Part shown: positions 23,172 to 31,216 of the stretch, piece by piece
How the letters are laid out: each line of letters begins with the position of its first letter
How positions within the stretch are numbered: position 1 is the first letter of the stretch
Origin: Mycolicibacterium crocinum
GTDB taxonomy: Bacteria; Actinomycetota; Actinomycetes; Mycobacteriales; Mycobacteriaceae
Assembly (NCBI RefSeq): GCF_022370635.2
Contig: NZ_CP092362.2
Span: 3,844,001 to 3,908,000, forward strand
Direction of reading: 5' to 3'
Length of the DNA stretch: 64,000 nt
The notes under the pieces: generated by a model
The model's input: only the letters and a program-made list of their open reading frames with translations
Database searches by the model: none
What the model was told of the DNA's origin: nothing
Translations under genes and position numbers: made by a program

Positions 23172-24311
23172 CTACTGAGTCGCGCGCAAGAGTTCGGATA
23201 GCCGTGCGGTATGCTCCGCCCAGTTCCAGTCCACCTCGACCCACCGCCGGCCGGTCTCACCCATCCGGGCGCCCAGTTCCGGGTCACCGAGAATGCCCGA
23301 CACCGCGTCGGTGATCTCCTCGATCGAGCGCCCGTCGACCACCCGGCCGGTTTCACCGTCCCGCACCGTCTCGGGGGCACCGCCTGAGTTGCCGGCGACC
23401 ACGGGCACCCCGGCCGCCGACGCCTCGAGGAACACGATGCCGAGTCCTTCGACATCCAGGCCGGAACCCCTTGTGCGGCAAGGCATTGCGAAGACGTCAG
23501 CCATCGCGTAGTGGGCCGGCAGCTCGGCGCCGTGCACCGCACCGGTGAACACGACGTCGCGCGCGACGCCGACCTGGTCGGCGAGCTTGTGCAGATCGTC
23601 GGCGTAGGGCCCATTGCCGACCATCACCAGCGCGGCGTCAGGCACCCGGGCACGGATGCCCGGCAGCGCCTTGATGAGCATGTCCTGGCCCTTGCGGGGA
23701 ACGAGCCGGGACACACAGACCACAGTCGGTCGCTCACCAAGGTCGTAGCGGGCGCGCAGGTCGGCCCTGGCGGCCGGGTCGGGACGGAACCGGTCGGCGT
23801 CGACGCCGGGCGGCAGGTGCTCGAGGGCGGCGTTCGGACCGAAGGCAGAAGCGAACCGTCCGCGGGTGTAGTGGCTAACAAATGTCACGACGTCGGTGGT
23901 GTCGCCGATGCGCCGCAGCGCCGAACGGGCGATCGGCAGCATCGACCAGCCCACTTCATGGCCGTGGGTGCTGGCCAGCACCCGGCGCGCACCCGCGCCG
24001 CGGGCCCGGCCGGCCAGCAGCGCGAGCGGCGCTGCCGCACCGAACCACACCGTTTCGATGTCGTGCTCGCCGATCAGCTCCCGCATCCGGCGGTCCACAC
24101 CCGGTTCGGGCAGCATCAGCGTGCCGGGGTGGCGCACGATGCGATAGCCGGCTGCCCGGTCGTACTCCGGCGCGCCCTTCCACTTCGGGGCGTAGACGGT
24201 GAGCTGGTGTTCACCGCTGTCCGCGAGCCGCCCGACAAACTGCTCCAGGTAGGACTGAATACCGCCGCGCCGGGGCGGAAAGTCATTGGTGACCAGCAGG
24301 ACTCGCGTCAT
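23172..24311 (-). CDS. pimB: Phosphatidylinositol monomannoside mannosyltransferase PimB'
   Basis: 379-residue GT4 enzyme that adds the second mannose (position 6 of inositol) to PIM1 from GDP-mannose on the inner membrane face. N-terminus TRVLLVTNDFPPRRGGIQSYLEQ matches the GT4 acceptor loop; VCVSRLVPRKGQDMLIKALP and EGLGIVFLEASAAGVPVV (E-x7-E) form the nucleotide-sugar site. ATG 24311 is eight bases from TAGCGT. The Rv2189c-type gene upstream ends 11 bases away. Orthologue of Rv2188c. Confidence 0.94.
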   Translation of the reverse strand: MTRVLLVTNDFPPRRGGIQSYLEQFVGRLADSGEHQLTVYAPKWKGAPEYDRAAGYRIVRHPGTLMLPEPGVDRRMRELIGEHDIETVWFGAAAPLALLAGRARGAGARRVLASTHGHEVGWSMLPIARSALRRIGDTTDVVTFVSHYTRGRFASAFGPNAALEHLPPGVDADRFRPDPAARADLRARYDLGERPTVVCVSRLVPRKGQDMLIKALPGIRARVPDAALVMVGNGPYADDLHKLADQVGVARDVVFTGAVHGAELPAHYAMADVFAMPCRTRGSGLDVEGLGIVFLEASAAGVPVVAGNSGGAPETVRDGETGRVVDGRSIEEITDAVSGILGDPELGARMGETGRRWVEVDWNWAEHTARLSELLRATQ

Positions 24312-24319
24312 CGCCGTAC

Positions 24320-24325
24320 ACGCTA
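24320..24325 (-). promoter_or_regulatory. -10 element of pimB', leaderless layout
   Basis: TAGCGT, eight bases, ATG at 24311; it overlaps the stop of the preceding gene. Confidence 0.45.
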
Positions 24326-25051
24326 GCCGGTCAGCCAGTGCGCCCAGCGGGCACGTAGCGCGGTGGTGTCGGTGTTCAGCGCGCGATGCACTGCCGTCTC
24401 GACGTCGCCGTGGCCGGGTCCGCAGGCCTCGACGTAGAGCCGGCGCAACGCGTCGACGCCGTAGCTGTCGGCGACGAATCGGGCGAACCACCAGGCCCGG
24501 TCGTAGCCGCGCACGCGCTGCGGCCCGGCGGCGTCCAGGTCGGCGTCGGTGGGCAGGCTGGTGTCCGCGGCGGCCCCCCGCGGTAGTGGCGTAGCCGGGC
24601 GGGCGACGAAGTCGGCTACCCCTTCGACCAGCCAGCGCGGCGCGTCCAGGGCGGTGTCGGCGCGGGCGGCGAGGTGAAAAAGCTCGTGGGTCAACACGAT
24701 TCGCAGCGACTGGTCGCTCATGGCGGCCGCACCGGGGGCGAACACCATGCGCTGTCCGCTGGCGCGGTGGTGGGCCAGGTCGACGTGATCGGCGACCGAC
24801 ACCGCGGCGATGTCCTGCCACTGGCGGTTCGGATCGAGGCCGGCCTGGGCGAGGAATTCCTGCTGGGAGCCGGTGGCGATGATGACGATCTCGCGATCCC
24901 AGTCGGTGCCCCAGAACTTTTCGACGGCGGCGACGGCATCGCCGATATCGCCGGCGACCCGGGTGAGCAAGCCGTCGGTCAGCTCCCCGCCCAGGCTGAT
25001 CAGTCGCACGGTCCGACCGTCACCGACCACGAGTGGGGCCGGGGCGGGCAC
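24323..25051 (-). CDS. Putative secreted zinc metalloprotease-like protein (Rv2189c-like)
   Basis: 242 residues from the first standard start (GTG 25051). A gluzincin-type site is visible: LTHELFHLAA (HExxH, about residues 122-126) followed 20 residues on by WLVEGVADFVA with the third Glu. The fold and enzymatic activity are otherwise unproven. The same frame runs on upstream to a stop at 25214-25216 and encodes RRR then a strong hydrophobic stretch (about 25074-25159) like a signal peptide, but contains no ATG, GTG or TTG. The true start may be unusual or the sequence may have an error. It follows ripC closely. Confidence 0.72.
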   Translation of the reverse strand: MPAPAPLVVGDGRTVRLISLGGELTDGLLTRVAGDIGDAVAAVEKFWGTDWDREIVIIATGSQQEFLAQAGLDPNRQWQDIAAVSVADHVDLAHHRASGQRMVFAPGAAAMSDQSLRIVLTHELFHLAARADTALDAPRWLVEGVADFVARPATPLPRGAAADTSLPTDADLDAAGPQRVRGYDRAWWFARFVADSYGVDALRRLYVEACGPGHGDVETAVHRALNTDTTALRARWAHWLTG

Positions 25052-25166
25052 GGCGGAGCGAGGCGGTACCGGCGCGGACGGTGCGGCGATCAGCGCCGAG
25101 CCACCGAGAAGTTCGGCGATCAGAACGACAGAGAGGACGGCGGCGAGTGCGCGCCGCCGCGGTGGG

Positions 25167-26321
25167 TCAGTAGCGACGGACGTTGTAGATCGGGGCGTTG
25201 TTGACCGGAGAGATCATCACCGGCCGGCCGAACGTCGAGGCGTGGACCATCATCCCGTCGCCGATGTAGATCGCCGAGTGCGAGGCGTCGGAGTAGTAGT
25301 TCACGACGTCGCCGGGCTGCATCTGGTCCAGCGAGACGGGCTGACCGCCGTGGGCCAGCGCCTGGCTGGAGTGCGGGAGGAAGATGCCGGCCTGCTGGAA
25401 GGCCCACATCACCAAGCCGGAGCAGTCGAACTGGTTCGGACCCGAGCCACCCCAGACGTAGGGGTCCCCGATCCGGGTGAGGGCGGCCTGCACGGCGACG
25501 GCGCCCTGCTCGCCCCCGCCGCCCGGTGTCGGGACGGCGGCCATCGGGGTCACCTGGGCGGCGTCCGGCGCCGGGGGCGGCGCATCGGGCGGTGGCACGT
25601 CGTTCAGCGGCGGCAGCCCTTCGGGCGCGGGCGCGGCCAAGATCTCGGGCGGCGGCACCGGTCCGGGAGCGGCCAGCGCGGTGCGCTGATCCGGGGTGAG
25701 CGTCTGGTACCGCGACTTCACGACCGCGATCTGCACCTGCAGTTGGGACTGCTTGCGCTGCAGGTCGGCGCGCACCGCCGCGGCCTGCTCGGCGGCGGTC
25801 TTGGCGTCAGCCGCGGACTTGGCCGACTCGGCCTCGGCCTGGCGCAGCTCGTCGCTGACTCGCCGATAGCTCTGCATCTGAGCGGCCATCTCGGCGGCCA
25901 TGACCTTCTGTACGGCCATCTTGTCGATCAGGCCCTGCGGCGACTCGGCGGTCAGGATGGCGTTCAGGCCGTCGGTGCGGCCACCCATATATACCGCGGC
26001 AGCAAATTTGTCGACCGCCCCCTGGTAGGTGGCCAGCTGGGCCTTAGCGCTGTCAGCTGCGGCGAGGTCGTCGGTGTGCTTCTTCTCGGCAACGTTCTCG
26101 GCGCGCAGCTTCTGGTCAAGATCAAGCTGAGCGGAATGCATCGACTCGGTGAGCTGTTCTGCCTGTCGTGACAGTTCATTCAGCTTGGCGACGCCGTCCT
26201 CGGCAGGGTCGGCGTGCGAGGCCCCGGAGATAACGGCGGACAGGAGGGTCAGACCCGCAATCCCACCAACTAGAGGGCGTTTAAGAACGCGTTTAGTCAG
26301 GTATCTGCGGTCAGAGCTCAA
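25167..26321 (-). CDS. ripC: NlpC/P60 peptidoglycan endopeptidase RipC
   Basis: 384 residues. Signal peptide to about residue 37 (SHA before DPAEDG), a long coiled coil (about 40-220) like that of FtsEX-controlled hydrolases, a Pro-rich linker, then the NlpC/P60 domain with C300 (FDCSGL), H348 (ASHSAIYIG) and H360 (MMVHAS). It should cleave D-Glu-mDAP stem peptide bonds during growth and division; in M. tuberculosis it is activated by FtsX. Start TTG 26321, with AAAGGA eight bases upstream; no ATG or GTG is nearby. Orthologue of Rv2190c. Confidence 0.93.
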   Translation of the reverse strand: MSSDRRYLTKRVLKRPLVGGIAGLTLLSAVISGASHADPAEDGVAKLNELSRQAEQLTESMHSAQLDLDQKLRAENVAEKKHTDDLAAADSAKAQLATYQGAVDKFAAAVYMGGRTDGLNAILTAESPQGLIDKMAVQKVMAAEMAAQMQSYRRVSDELRQAEAESAKSAADAKTAAEQAAAVRADLQRKQSQLQVQIAVVKSRYQTLTPDQRTALAAPGPVPPPEILAAPAPEGLPPLNDVPPPDAPPPAPDAAQVTPMAAVPTPGGGGEQGAVAVQAALTRIGDPYVWGGSGPNQFDCSGLVMWAFQQAGIFLPHSSQALAHGGQPVSLDQMQPGDVVNYYSDASHSAIYIGDGMMVHASTFGRPVMISPVNNAPIYNVRRY

Positions 26322-26486
26322 AATTGCGTTCCTTTAAGTGCCGTCGACGTTGTTGCATCGAGTGCCTTAGGTCTCGAATAGGTTACGAAATGGCATCGGC
26401 GTTGTCCAAACGTGGGGCGGAAATTCAGCAGAATCTCAGGCACGTCAGCCACACCAGTCACAACCTGCCAACCAACCTAGCAGGAA

Positions 26487-26708
26487 CTAGCTAGCCAGCC
26501 CCCGTCCGCCGTCGCGGTGGATGGGCACCAGCCGCAACTTCGGCGCCAAACCCACCTCCGCGAGCACCTCCAACGCGGCTCGTTCGTCTTCCAGCAAAGT
26601 TTCTGGGACACCGAGTAATACGCTCACCACGCAGTCACGGCACCCAGGCCCGCGAACCGCACAGTCGTCACAGTCGATGACGACCGGTTCGGCTGACTCC
26701 ATTCCCAT
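26487..26708 (-). CDS. Small protein with paired CxxC motifs
   Basis: 73 residues, family not recognised. Four cysteines in two pairs, DCDDCAVRGPGCRDCVV (about residues 13-29), look like a small zinc site or redox pair; the second half is helical (ETLLEDERAALEVLAE) with a basic end. Start ATG 26708 has GAGAGGAG seven bases upstream, a very good ribosome site, which supports it as a real gene. It is divergent from the exonuclease/GIY-YIG gene and 165 bases upstream of ripC on the same strand. Confidence 0.78.
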   Translation of the reverse strand: MGMESAEPVVIDCDDCAVRGPGCRDCVVSVLLGVPETLLEDERAALEVLAEVGLAPKLRLVPIHRDGGRGLAS

Positions 26709-26798
26709 CTCGGGACTCCTCTCATCGAGTTGGCCGCACGCTATCGCCGGCCACCGACAAGTCCGGAGTGTCGCCGCCACGCTGTCGGTGGGTCTGCT

Positions 26799-26804
26799 TA
26801 CCGT
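26799..26804 (+). promoter_or_regulatory. -10 element of exonuclease/GIY-YIG gene, leaderless layout
   Basis: TACCGT, eight bases, GTG at 26813; supports that start over the GTG at 26768. Confidence 0.5.
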
Positions 26805-26812
26805 CAATCGCT

Positions 26813-28678
26813 GTGGCGGGCTCTTCGATCGATGCGCAGCTGAGCTTCGCCGACGTCGATCCCGCCGCCGACGTATCGCTGCGGGACACCACGTTCGTGG
26901 TCGTCGACCTGGAGACCACCGGCGGGCGGGCCACCGCGTCGGCGGACGGCTCCCGCGACGCGATCACCGAGATCGGCGCGGTCAAGGTCCGCGGCGGTGA
27001 GGTGCTCGGCGAGTTCGCCACCCTGGTGGACCCGGGGCGGTCCATCCCGCCGCAGATCGTCCGCCTCACCGGGATCACCACCGCGATGGTTCACGATGCG
27101 CCGACGATCGCCTCGGTGCTGCCCATGTTTCTCGAATTCGCCCGTGGCGCAGTGCTGGTCGCCCACAACGCGGGTTTCGACATCGGCTTCCTGAAGTCCG
27201 CCGCCGAACAGTGCGGCATCCCCTGGCCCCGGCCGCCGGTGCTGTGCACGGTGAAGCTGGCCCGCCGTGTGCTGACCCGCGAGGAGGCGCCCAGCGTGCG
27301 GCTGTCCACGCTGGCCGCACTCGTCGGCTCGGCCACCACGCCGACCCACCGCGCCCTCGACGACGCCCGCGCCACCGTCGACGTGCTGCACGCGCTGATC
27401 GAGCGCGTCGGCAATCAGGGCGTGCACACCTACTCCGATCTGCGCGGTTATCTGCCCAACATCTCGAATGCTCAACGCGGCAAGCGGGTTCTGGCCCGCA
27501 ACCTGCCGCGCCGGCCCGGGGTGTACCTGTTTCGCGGGCCGGCCGCCGAGGTGCTCTACATCGGCACCGCCACGGATCTGCACCGCCGGGTGGGCCAGTA
27601 CTTCAACGGCGCGGATCCGCGCGGGCGGATGAAGGAGATGGTGGCGCTGGCGACGGCGGTCGACCACGTCGAATGCGCCCACGCGCTGGAGGCCGGGGTG
27701 CGCGAGCTGCGGCTGCTGGCCGCGCACGCGCCGCCGTACAACCGCCGGTCCCGCTTCCCGCATCGCTGGTGGTGGGTGGTGCTGACCGACGAGGCGTTCC
27801 CGCGGCTGTCGGTGGTTCGCGAGCCGCGTCACGACCGCACGATCGGCCCATTCCGGTCGCGGGCCGACGCCGTGGACACCGCCGACCTGATCGCGCGGTT
27901 CACCGGGGTGCGCACCTGTACCAGCCGTATCGGCCGTGCCGCTGAGCACGGGCCCGCCTGTCCCGACCGCGAGGTCTCCCCCTGTCCGGCACCGCGCGGC
28001 ATCACCGCGGTGGACTATGCGGCCGCCCCGCAGCGGGCGGCCGCGCTCATCGAGGGCCTGGACAACGACGCGCTGGGCGCGGCGGTCGATCAGGTCGGCG
28101 AGCTGGCGCAGAAGTCCCGCTACGAGAGCGCGGCGCGGCTGCGCGACCACATCGCCGCCGCCGTCGACGTGTTGTGGCGGGGTCAGCGCCTGCGCTCACT
28201 CAGCGCTGTTGAGGAGCTGGTTGCCGCCGCGCCGGACGGCGCGGGCGGCTGGCAGCTGGCGGTGATCCGGCACGGGCAGCTCGCCGCAGCCGGAGTGGCG
28301 CCCCGTCGTGTCCCACCGATGCCGGTGGTCGAGGCCCTGCAGGCCGGCGCGCAGGTGGTGCTCCCCCGGGCCGCACCCCTGGGCGGTGCGCTGGTCGAAG
28401 AGACCGCCCTGATCGCCCGCTGGCTCAATGCGCAAGGCGTGCGAATCGTCAGCGCCACAACAGGTTTAGCGTCACCTCTGGCCTCGGCGGGCCCGTGGGC
28501 CCAGTGGGCGGCGACGGCTCGTTCGGCCCGGCTGGCGGCCGAGCAGCTCAGCTCAGAGTTGCTGGCTGAACCGCACCCAACGCGCCAGGAGTTGCTCGGC
28601 CGCGCCGGAGTCGATCGCCTCCGCGGCACGGGCCAGCCCGTCCTCCCACGACGGCAGCCATTCGGCGTGGCTGGATAG
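26813..28678 (+). CDS. DEDDh exonuclease / GIY-YIG endonuclease fusion (Rv2191-like)
   Basis: 621 residues. The N-terminal third is a DnaQ-type 3'-5' exonuclease: VVDLETTGG (DxE), LVAHNAGFDIGFL and HRALDDARAT (H-x4-D). From about residue 230 a UvrC/Cho-type GIY-YIG nuclease follows: PGVYLFRG...VLYIGTATDLHRRVGQYF. A UvrB-contact-like region SRYESAARLRDHI (about 440) and an uncharacterised C-terminal domain complete it. No helix-hairpin-helix of full UvrC is seen. A DNA repair role is inferred. The last 126 bases overlap trpD on the other strand. Confidence 0.87.
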   Translation: MAGSSIDAQLSFADVDPAADVSLRDTTFVVVDLETTGGRATASADGSRDAITEIGAVKVRGGEVLGEFATLVDPGRSIPPQIVRLTGITTAMVHDAPTIASVLPMFLEFARGAVLVAHNAGFDIGFLKSAAEQCGIPWPRPPVLCTVKLARRVLTREEAPSVRLSTLAALVGSATTPTHRALDDARATVDVLHALIERVGNQGVHTYSDLRGYLPNISNAQRGKRVLARNLPRRPGVYLFRGPAAEVLYIGTATDLHRRVGQYFNGADPRGRMKEMVALATAVDHVECAHALEAGVRELRLLAAHAPPYNRRSRFPHRWWWVVLTDEAFPRLSVVREPRHDRTIGPFRSRADAVDTADLIARFTGVRTCTSRIGRAAEHGPACPDREVSPCPAPRGITAVDYAAAPQRAAALIEGLDNDALGAAVDQVGELAQKSRYESAARLRDHIAAAVDVLWRGQRLRSLSAVEELVAAAPDGAGGWQLAVIRHGQLAAAGVAPRRVPPMPVVEALQAGAQVVLPRAAPLGGALVEETALIARWLNAQGVRIVSATTGLASPLASAGPWAQWAATARSARLAAEQLSSELLAEPHPTRQELLGRAGVDRLRGTGQPVLPRRQPFGVAG

Positions 28679-29635
28679 GCCGCTGTGGGCGACCATCGCC
28701 CCGGCAGCGTTGAGGATCACCGCGTCCCGCACGGGTCCCTTGGCGCCGCCGAGTACCTCGCGCGCCTCCGCGGCGTTCTCCTCGGCCTCGCCGCCGACGA
28801 GTTCCTCGATGCGAGCCCGGGCGAAACCGAATCCCATGGGGTCGAAGGTGAGCTTGTCGATGGTGCCGGCCTGCACGCGCCAGATGGTGCTCGTCGTCGT
28901 GGTGGTGAGTTCGTCGAGACCGTCGTCGCCGTGCACCACGAGCACACTGCTGCGGCGGGCGGCGAACACCCCGGCCATCACCTCGGCGAGATCGCCGAAC
29001 GCGCACCCGATCAGGCCCGCCCGCGGGCTGGCCGGATTGGTGAGTGGCCCAAGCAGATTGAACACCGTCGGGGTGCCGATCTCGCGGCGCGGCGGCCCGG
29101 CGAACTTGTACGACGGGTGAAAGACCGGCGCGAAGCAGAACCCGATCCCCACTTCGGCCACACAGCGGGCCACCTCCTCGGGACCGAGGTCGATGCGCAC
29201 GCCGAGCGCCTCCAGCATGTCGGCGCCGCCACTCTTGGACGACGCCGCGCGGTTGCCGTGCTTGACCACCGGCACGCCGGCCGCGGCGACAACGACCGCC
29301 GCCATCGTCGACAGGTTCACGGTGTTCGCCTTGTCGCCGCCGGTGCCGACGATGTCGACGGTCTCGGTGCCGATCTGGTCGGTGGGCACCATGCGCGCGT
29401 ACCGCAGCATGGTGTCGGCGAGCTCACGCACCTCCGCGGCGGTCGGGCGCTTCATCTTCATCGACACGCCGAAGGCCGCGATCTGAGCCGGGGTCGCGAC
29501 GCCGCTCATGATCTGGTCCATCGCCCAGCTCGCCTGTCCGGGCAGGAGTTCGAGGCTGGCCGTCAACCGGTCCAGGACCTGCGGCCATGACGTATCCGGC
29601 GAGTCGGCGCCGGGCGAGGAAAGCGGGTGAGTCAC
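28553..29635 (-). CDS. trpD: Anthranilate phosphoribosyltransferase
   Basis: 360 residues; second step of tryptophan synthesis, anthranilate plus PRPP. PRPP site VGTGGDKANTVNLST (about 107-121), KHGNRAASSKSGGADMLEALG and the HGDDGLDELT segment that binds metal are intact. GTG 29635 gives a short Ser/Pro-rich lead before the helical N-terminal domain, like M. tuberculosis TrpD (Rv2192c). The rest of the trp pathway is not nearby. 3' end overlaps the exonuclease fusion gene by 126 bases. Confidence 0.95.
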   Translation of the reverse strand: MTHPLSSPGADSPDTSWPQVLDRLTASLELLPGQASWAMDQIMSGVATPAQIAAFGVSMKMKRPTAAEVRELADTMLRYARMVPTDQIGTETVDIVGTGGDKANTVNLSTMAAVVVAAAGVPVVKHGNRAASSKSGGADMLEALGVRIDLGPEEVARCVAEVGIGFCFAPVFHPSYKFAGPPRREIGTPTVFNLLGPLTNPASPRAGLIGCAFGDLAEVMAGVFAARRSSVLVVHGDDGLDELTTTTTSTIWRVQAGTIDKLTFDPMGFGFARARIEELVGGEAEENAAEAREVLGGAKGPVRDAVILNAAGAMVAHSGLSSHAEWLPSWEDGLARAAEAIDSGAAEQLLARWVRFSQQL

Positions 29636-29734
29636 GCGCCGATGTTCCCATGCCGCAGCGCATCTCCACACGTCAGTTTCCCGACAGATGTGACCAATTG
29701 GCCCCCTGGCTGTACCTCGACAACTACAAAGCGT

Positions 29735-29740
29735 CATACT
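29735..29740 (+). promoter_or_regulatory. -10 element of ctaE-qcrCAB operon, leaderless layout
   Basis: CATACT, seven bases, GTG at 29748. Confidence 0.6.
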
Positions 29741-29747
29741 TCTAGTT

Positions 29748-30359
29748 GTGACGAGCGCTGTTGGCACTTCGGGAACTGCGATCACATCGCGCGTACATTC
29801 GCTGAACCGGCCGAACATGGTCAGTGTTGGCACCATCGTATGGCTTTCCAGTGAGCTGATGTTCTTTGCTGGACTGTTCGCGATGTACTTCACTGCGCGT
29901 GCTCAGGCCGGCGGGGTATGGCCGCCGCCGCCGACCGAACTGAACCTGTATCAGGCGGTTCCGGTGACGCTGGTGCTGATCGCGTCGTCGTTCACCTGCC
30001 AGATGGGTGTGTTCGCGGCCGAGCGTGGTGATGTCTACGGGCTGCGCCGCTGGTACGTGATCACGTTCCTGATGGGCCTATTCTTCGTCCTCGGCCAGGG
30101 CTACGAGTACTACCACCTCGTCACCCACGGCACGACGATCCCGGGCAGCGCCTACGGCAGCGTGTTCTACCTCGCCACCGGATTCCACGGTCTGCACGTG
30201 ATCGGCGGTCTGGTCGCGTTCATCCTGCTTCTGTTGCGCACCACGATGAGCAAGTTCACGCCTGCCCAGGCGACCGCCGCCATCGTCGTGTCCTACTACT
30301 GGCACTTCGTCGACATCGTGTGGATCGCCCTGTTCGCGACGATCTACTTCATCCGATGA
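29748..30359 (+). CDS. ctaE: Cytochrome c oxidase subunit III
   Basis: 203-residue integral membrane subunit of the aa3 oxidase with five membrane helices. Conserved family segments include SSELMFFAGLFAMYF, GQGYEYY, FYLATGFHGLHVIGG and the final YYWHFVDIVWIALF. First gene of ctaE-qcrC-qcrA-qcrB; its TGA lies just before the qcrC start. In mycobacteria complexes III and IV form one supercomplex, and co-transcription of subunit III with all bc1 genes suits this. Orthologue of Rv2193. Confidence 0.96.
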   Translation: MTSAVGTSGTAITSRVHSLNRPNMVSVGTIVWLSSELMFFAGLFAMYFTARAQAGGVWPPPPTELNLYQAVPVTLVLIASSFTCQMGVFAAERGDVYGLRRWYVITFLMGLFFVLGQGYEYYHLVTHGTTIPGSAYGSVFYLATGFHGLHVIGGLVAFILLLLRTTMSKFTPAQATAAIVVSYYWHFVDIVWIALFATIYFIR

Positions 30360-30370
30360 GAAGGGGTTCG

Positions 30371-31216
30371 ATGCTCAAGAGATCGGGCGAAGAGCGAAAG
30401 GCGCCGAGGAGCGACAAGTCGCGTCGCCGGCTTCGTCGCCGCCTGACCGGTGCGGTACTTCTGCTCGTCGGCCTCGGTGTCGCCGGCGGCCTGGCCGCCA
30501 CGCTGACGCCCACGCCTCAGGTGGCGGTGGCCGACGAATCGCAGTCCGCACTGCTGCGCACCGGTAAGCAGCTGTTCGACACCTCGTGTGTCACCTGCCA
30601 CGGCGCCAACCTCCAGGGTGTCGAGGGCCGCGGGCCCAGCCTGATCGGCGTCGGCGAGGCCGCGGTGTACTTCCAGGTCTCCACCGGTCGCATGCCGGCG
30701 ATGCGCGGTGAGGCCCAGGCTCCGCGTAAGGACCCGATCTTCGACGAGGCCCAGATCGACGCACTCGGCGCCTACGTGCAGGCCAATGGCGGCGGCCCGG
30801 AGGTTCCCCGGGATGCCAACGGTCAGATCGCCGACCACTCGCTGCTCGGCAATGACGTCGCCCGCGGTGGCGACCTGTTCCGGCTGAACTGCGCCTCGTG
30901 CCACAACTTCACCGGCAAGGGCGGCGCGCTGTCGTCGGGCAAATACGCGCCCGAGCTCGAGCCGGCCACCCCGGCCCAGATCTACACCGCGATGCTGACC
31001 GGTCCGCAGAACATGCCCAAGTTCGGTGACCGCCAGCTCTCCCCCGAGGAAAAGAAGGACATCGTCGCCTACGTGCGGATGGCGACCCGCGCGCCGGATC
31101 CCGGCGGCTACGGGCTCGGCGGCTTCGGACCGTCCTCCGAGGGCATGGCGGCCTGGATCATCGGCATGGTCGCCGTCATCGCGGCGGCTCTGTGGATCGG
31201 AGCGAGATCATCATGA
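30371..31216 (+). CDS. qcrC: Dihaem cytochrome c subunit of the bcc complex
   Basis: 281 residues. An N-terminal membrane helix (about 25-45) is followed by two c-type haem domains, CVTCH at 73-77 and CASCHN about 100 residues later, and a C-terminal helix. The two haems relay electrons from the Rieske protein to the oxidase without a free cytochrome c. Start ATG 30371 has AGAAGGGG five bases upstream and gives the known length; ATG 30356, overlapping the ctaE stop, is the alternative. The end overlaps qcrA in ATGA. Orthologue of Rv2194. Confidence 0.96.
   Translation: MLKRSGEERKAPRSDKSRRRLRRRLTGAVLLLVGLGVAGGLAATLTPTPQVAVADESQSALLRTGKQLFDTSCVTCHGANLQGVEGRGPSLIGVGEAAVYFQVSTGRMPAMRGEAQAPRKDPIFDEAQIDALGAYVQANGGGPEVPRDANGQIADHSLLGNDVARGGDLFRLNCASCHNFTGKGGALSSGKYAPELEPATPAQIYTAMLTGPQNMPKFGDRQLSPEEKKDIVAYVRMATRAPDPGGYGLGGFGPSSEGMAAWIIGMVAVIAAALWIGARSS

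Noticed and set aside
24810..26171. Open frame of 453 codons on plus across ripC and Rv2189c genes
   Set aside because: Antisense to ripC, whose catalytic motifs are intact; the product has no recognisable feature.
26322..26486. Possible riboswitch in the ripC leader
   Set aside because: The leader is about 165 bases and cell wall hydrolases can carry such elements, but no conserved riboswitch core could be identified by eye.
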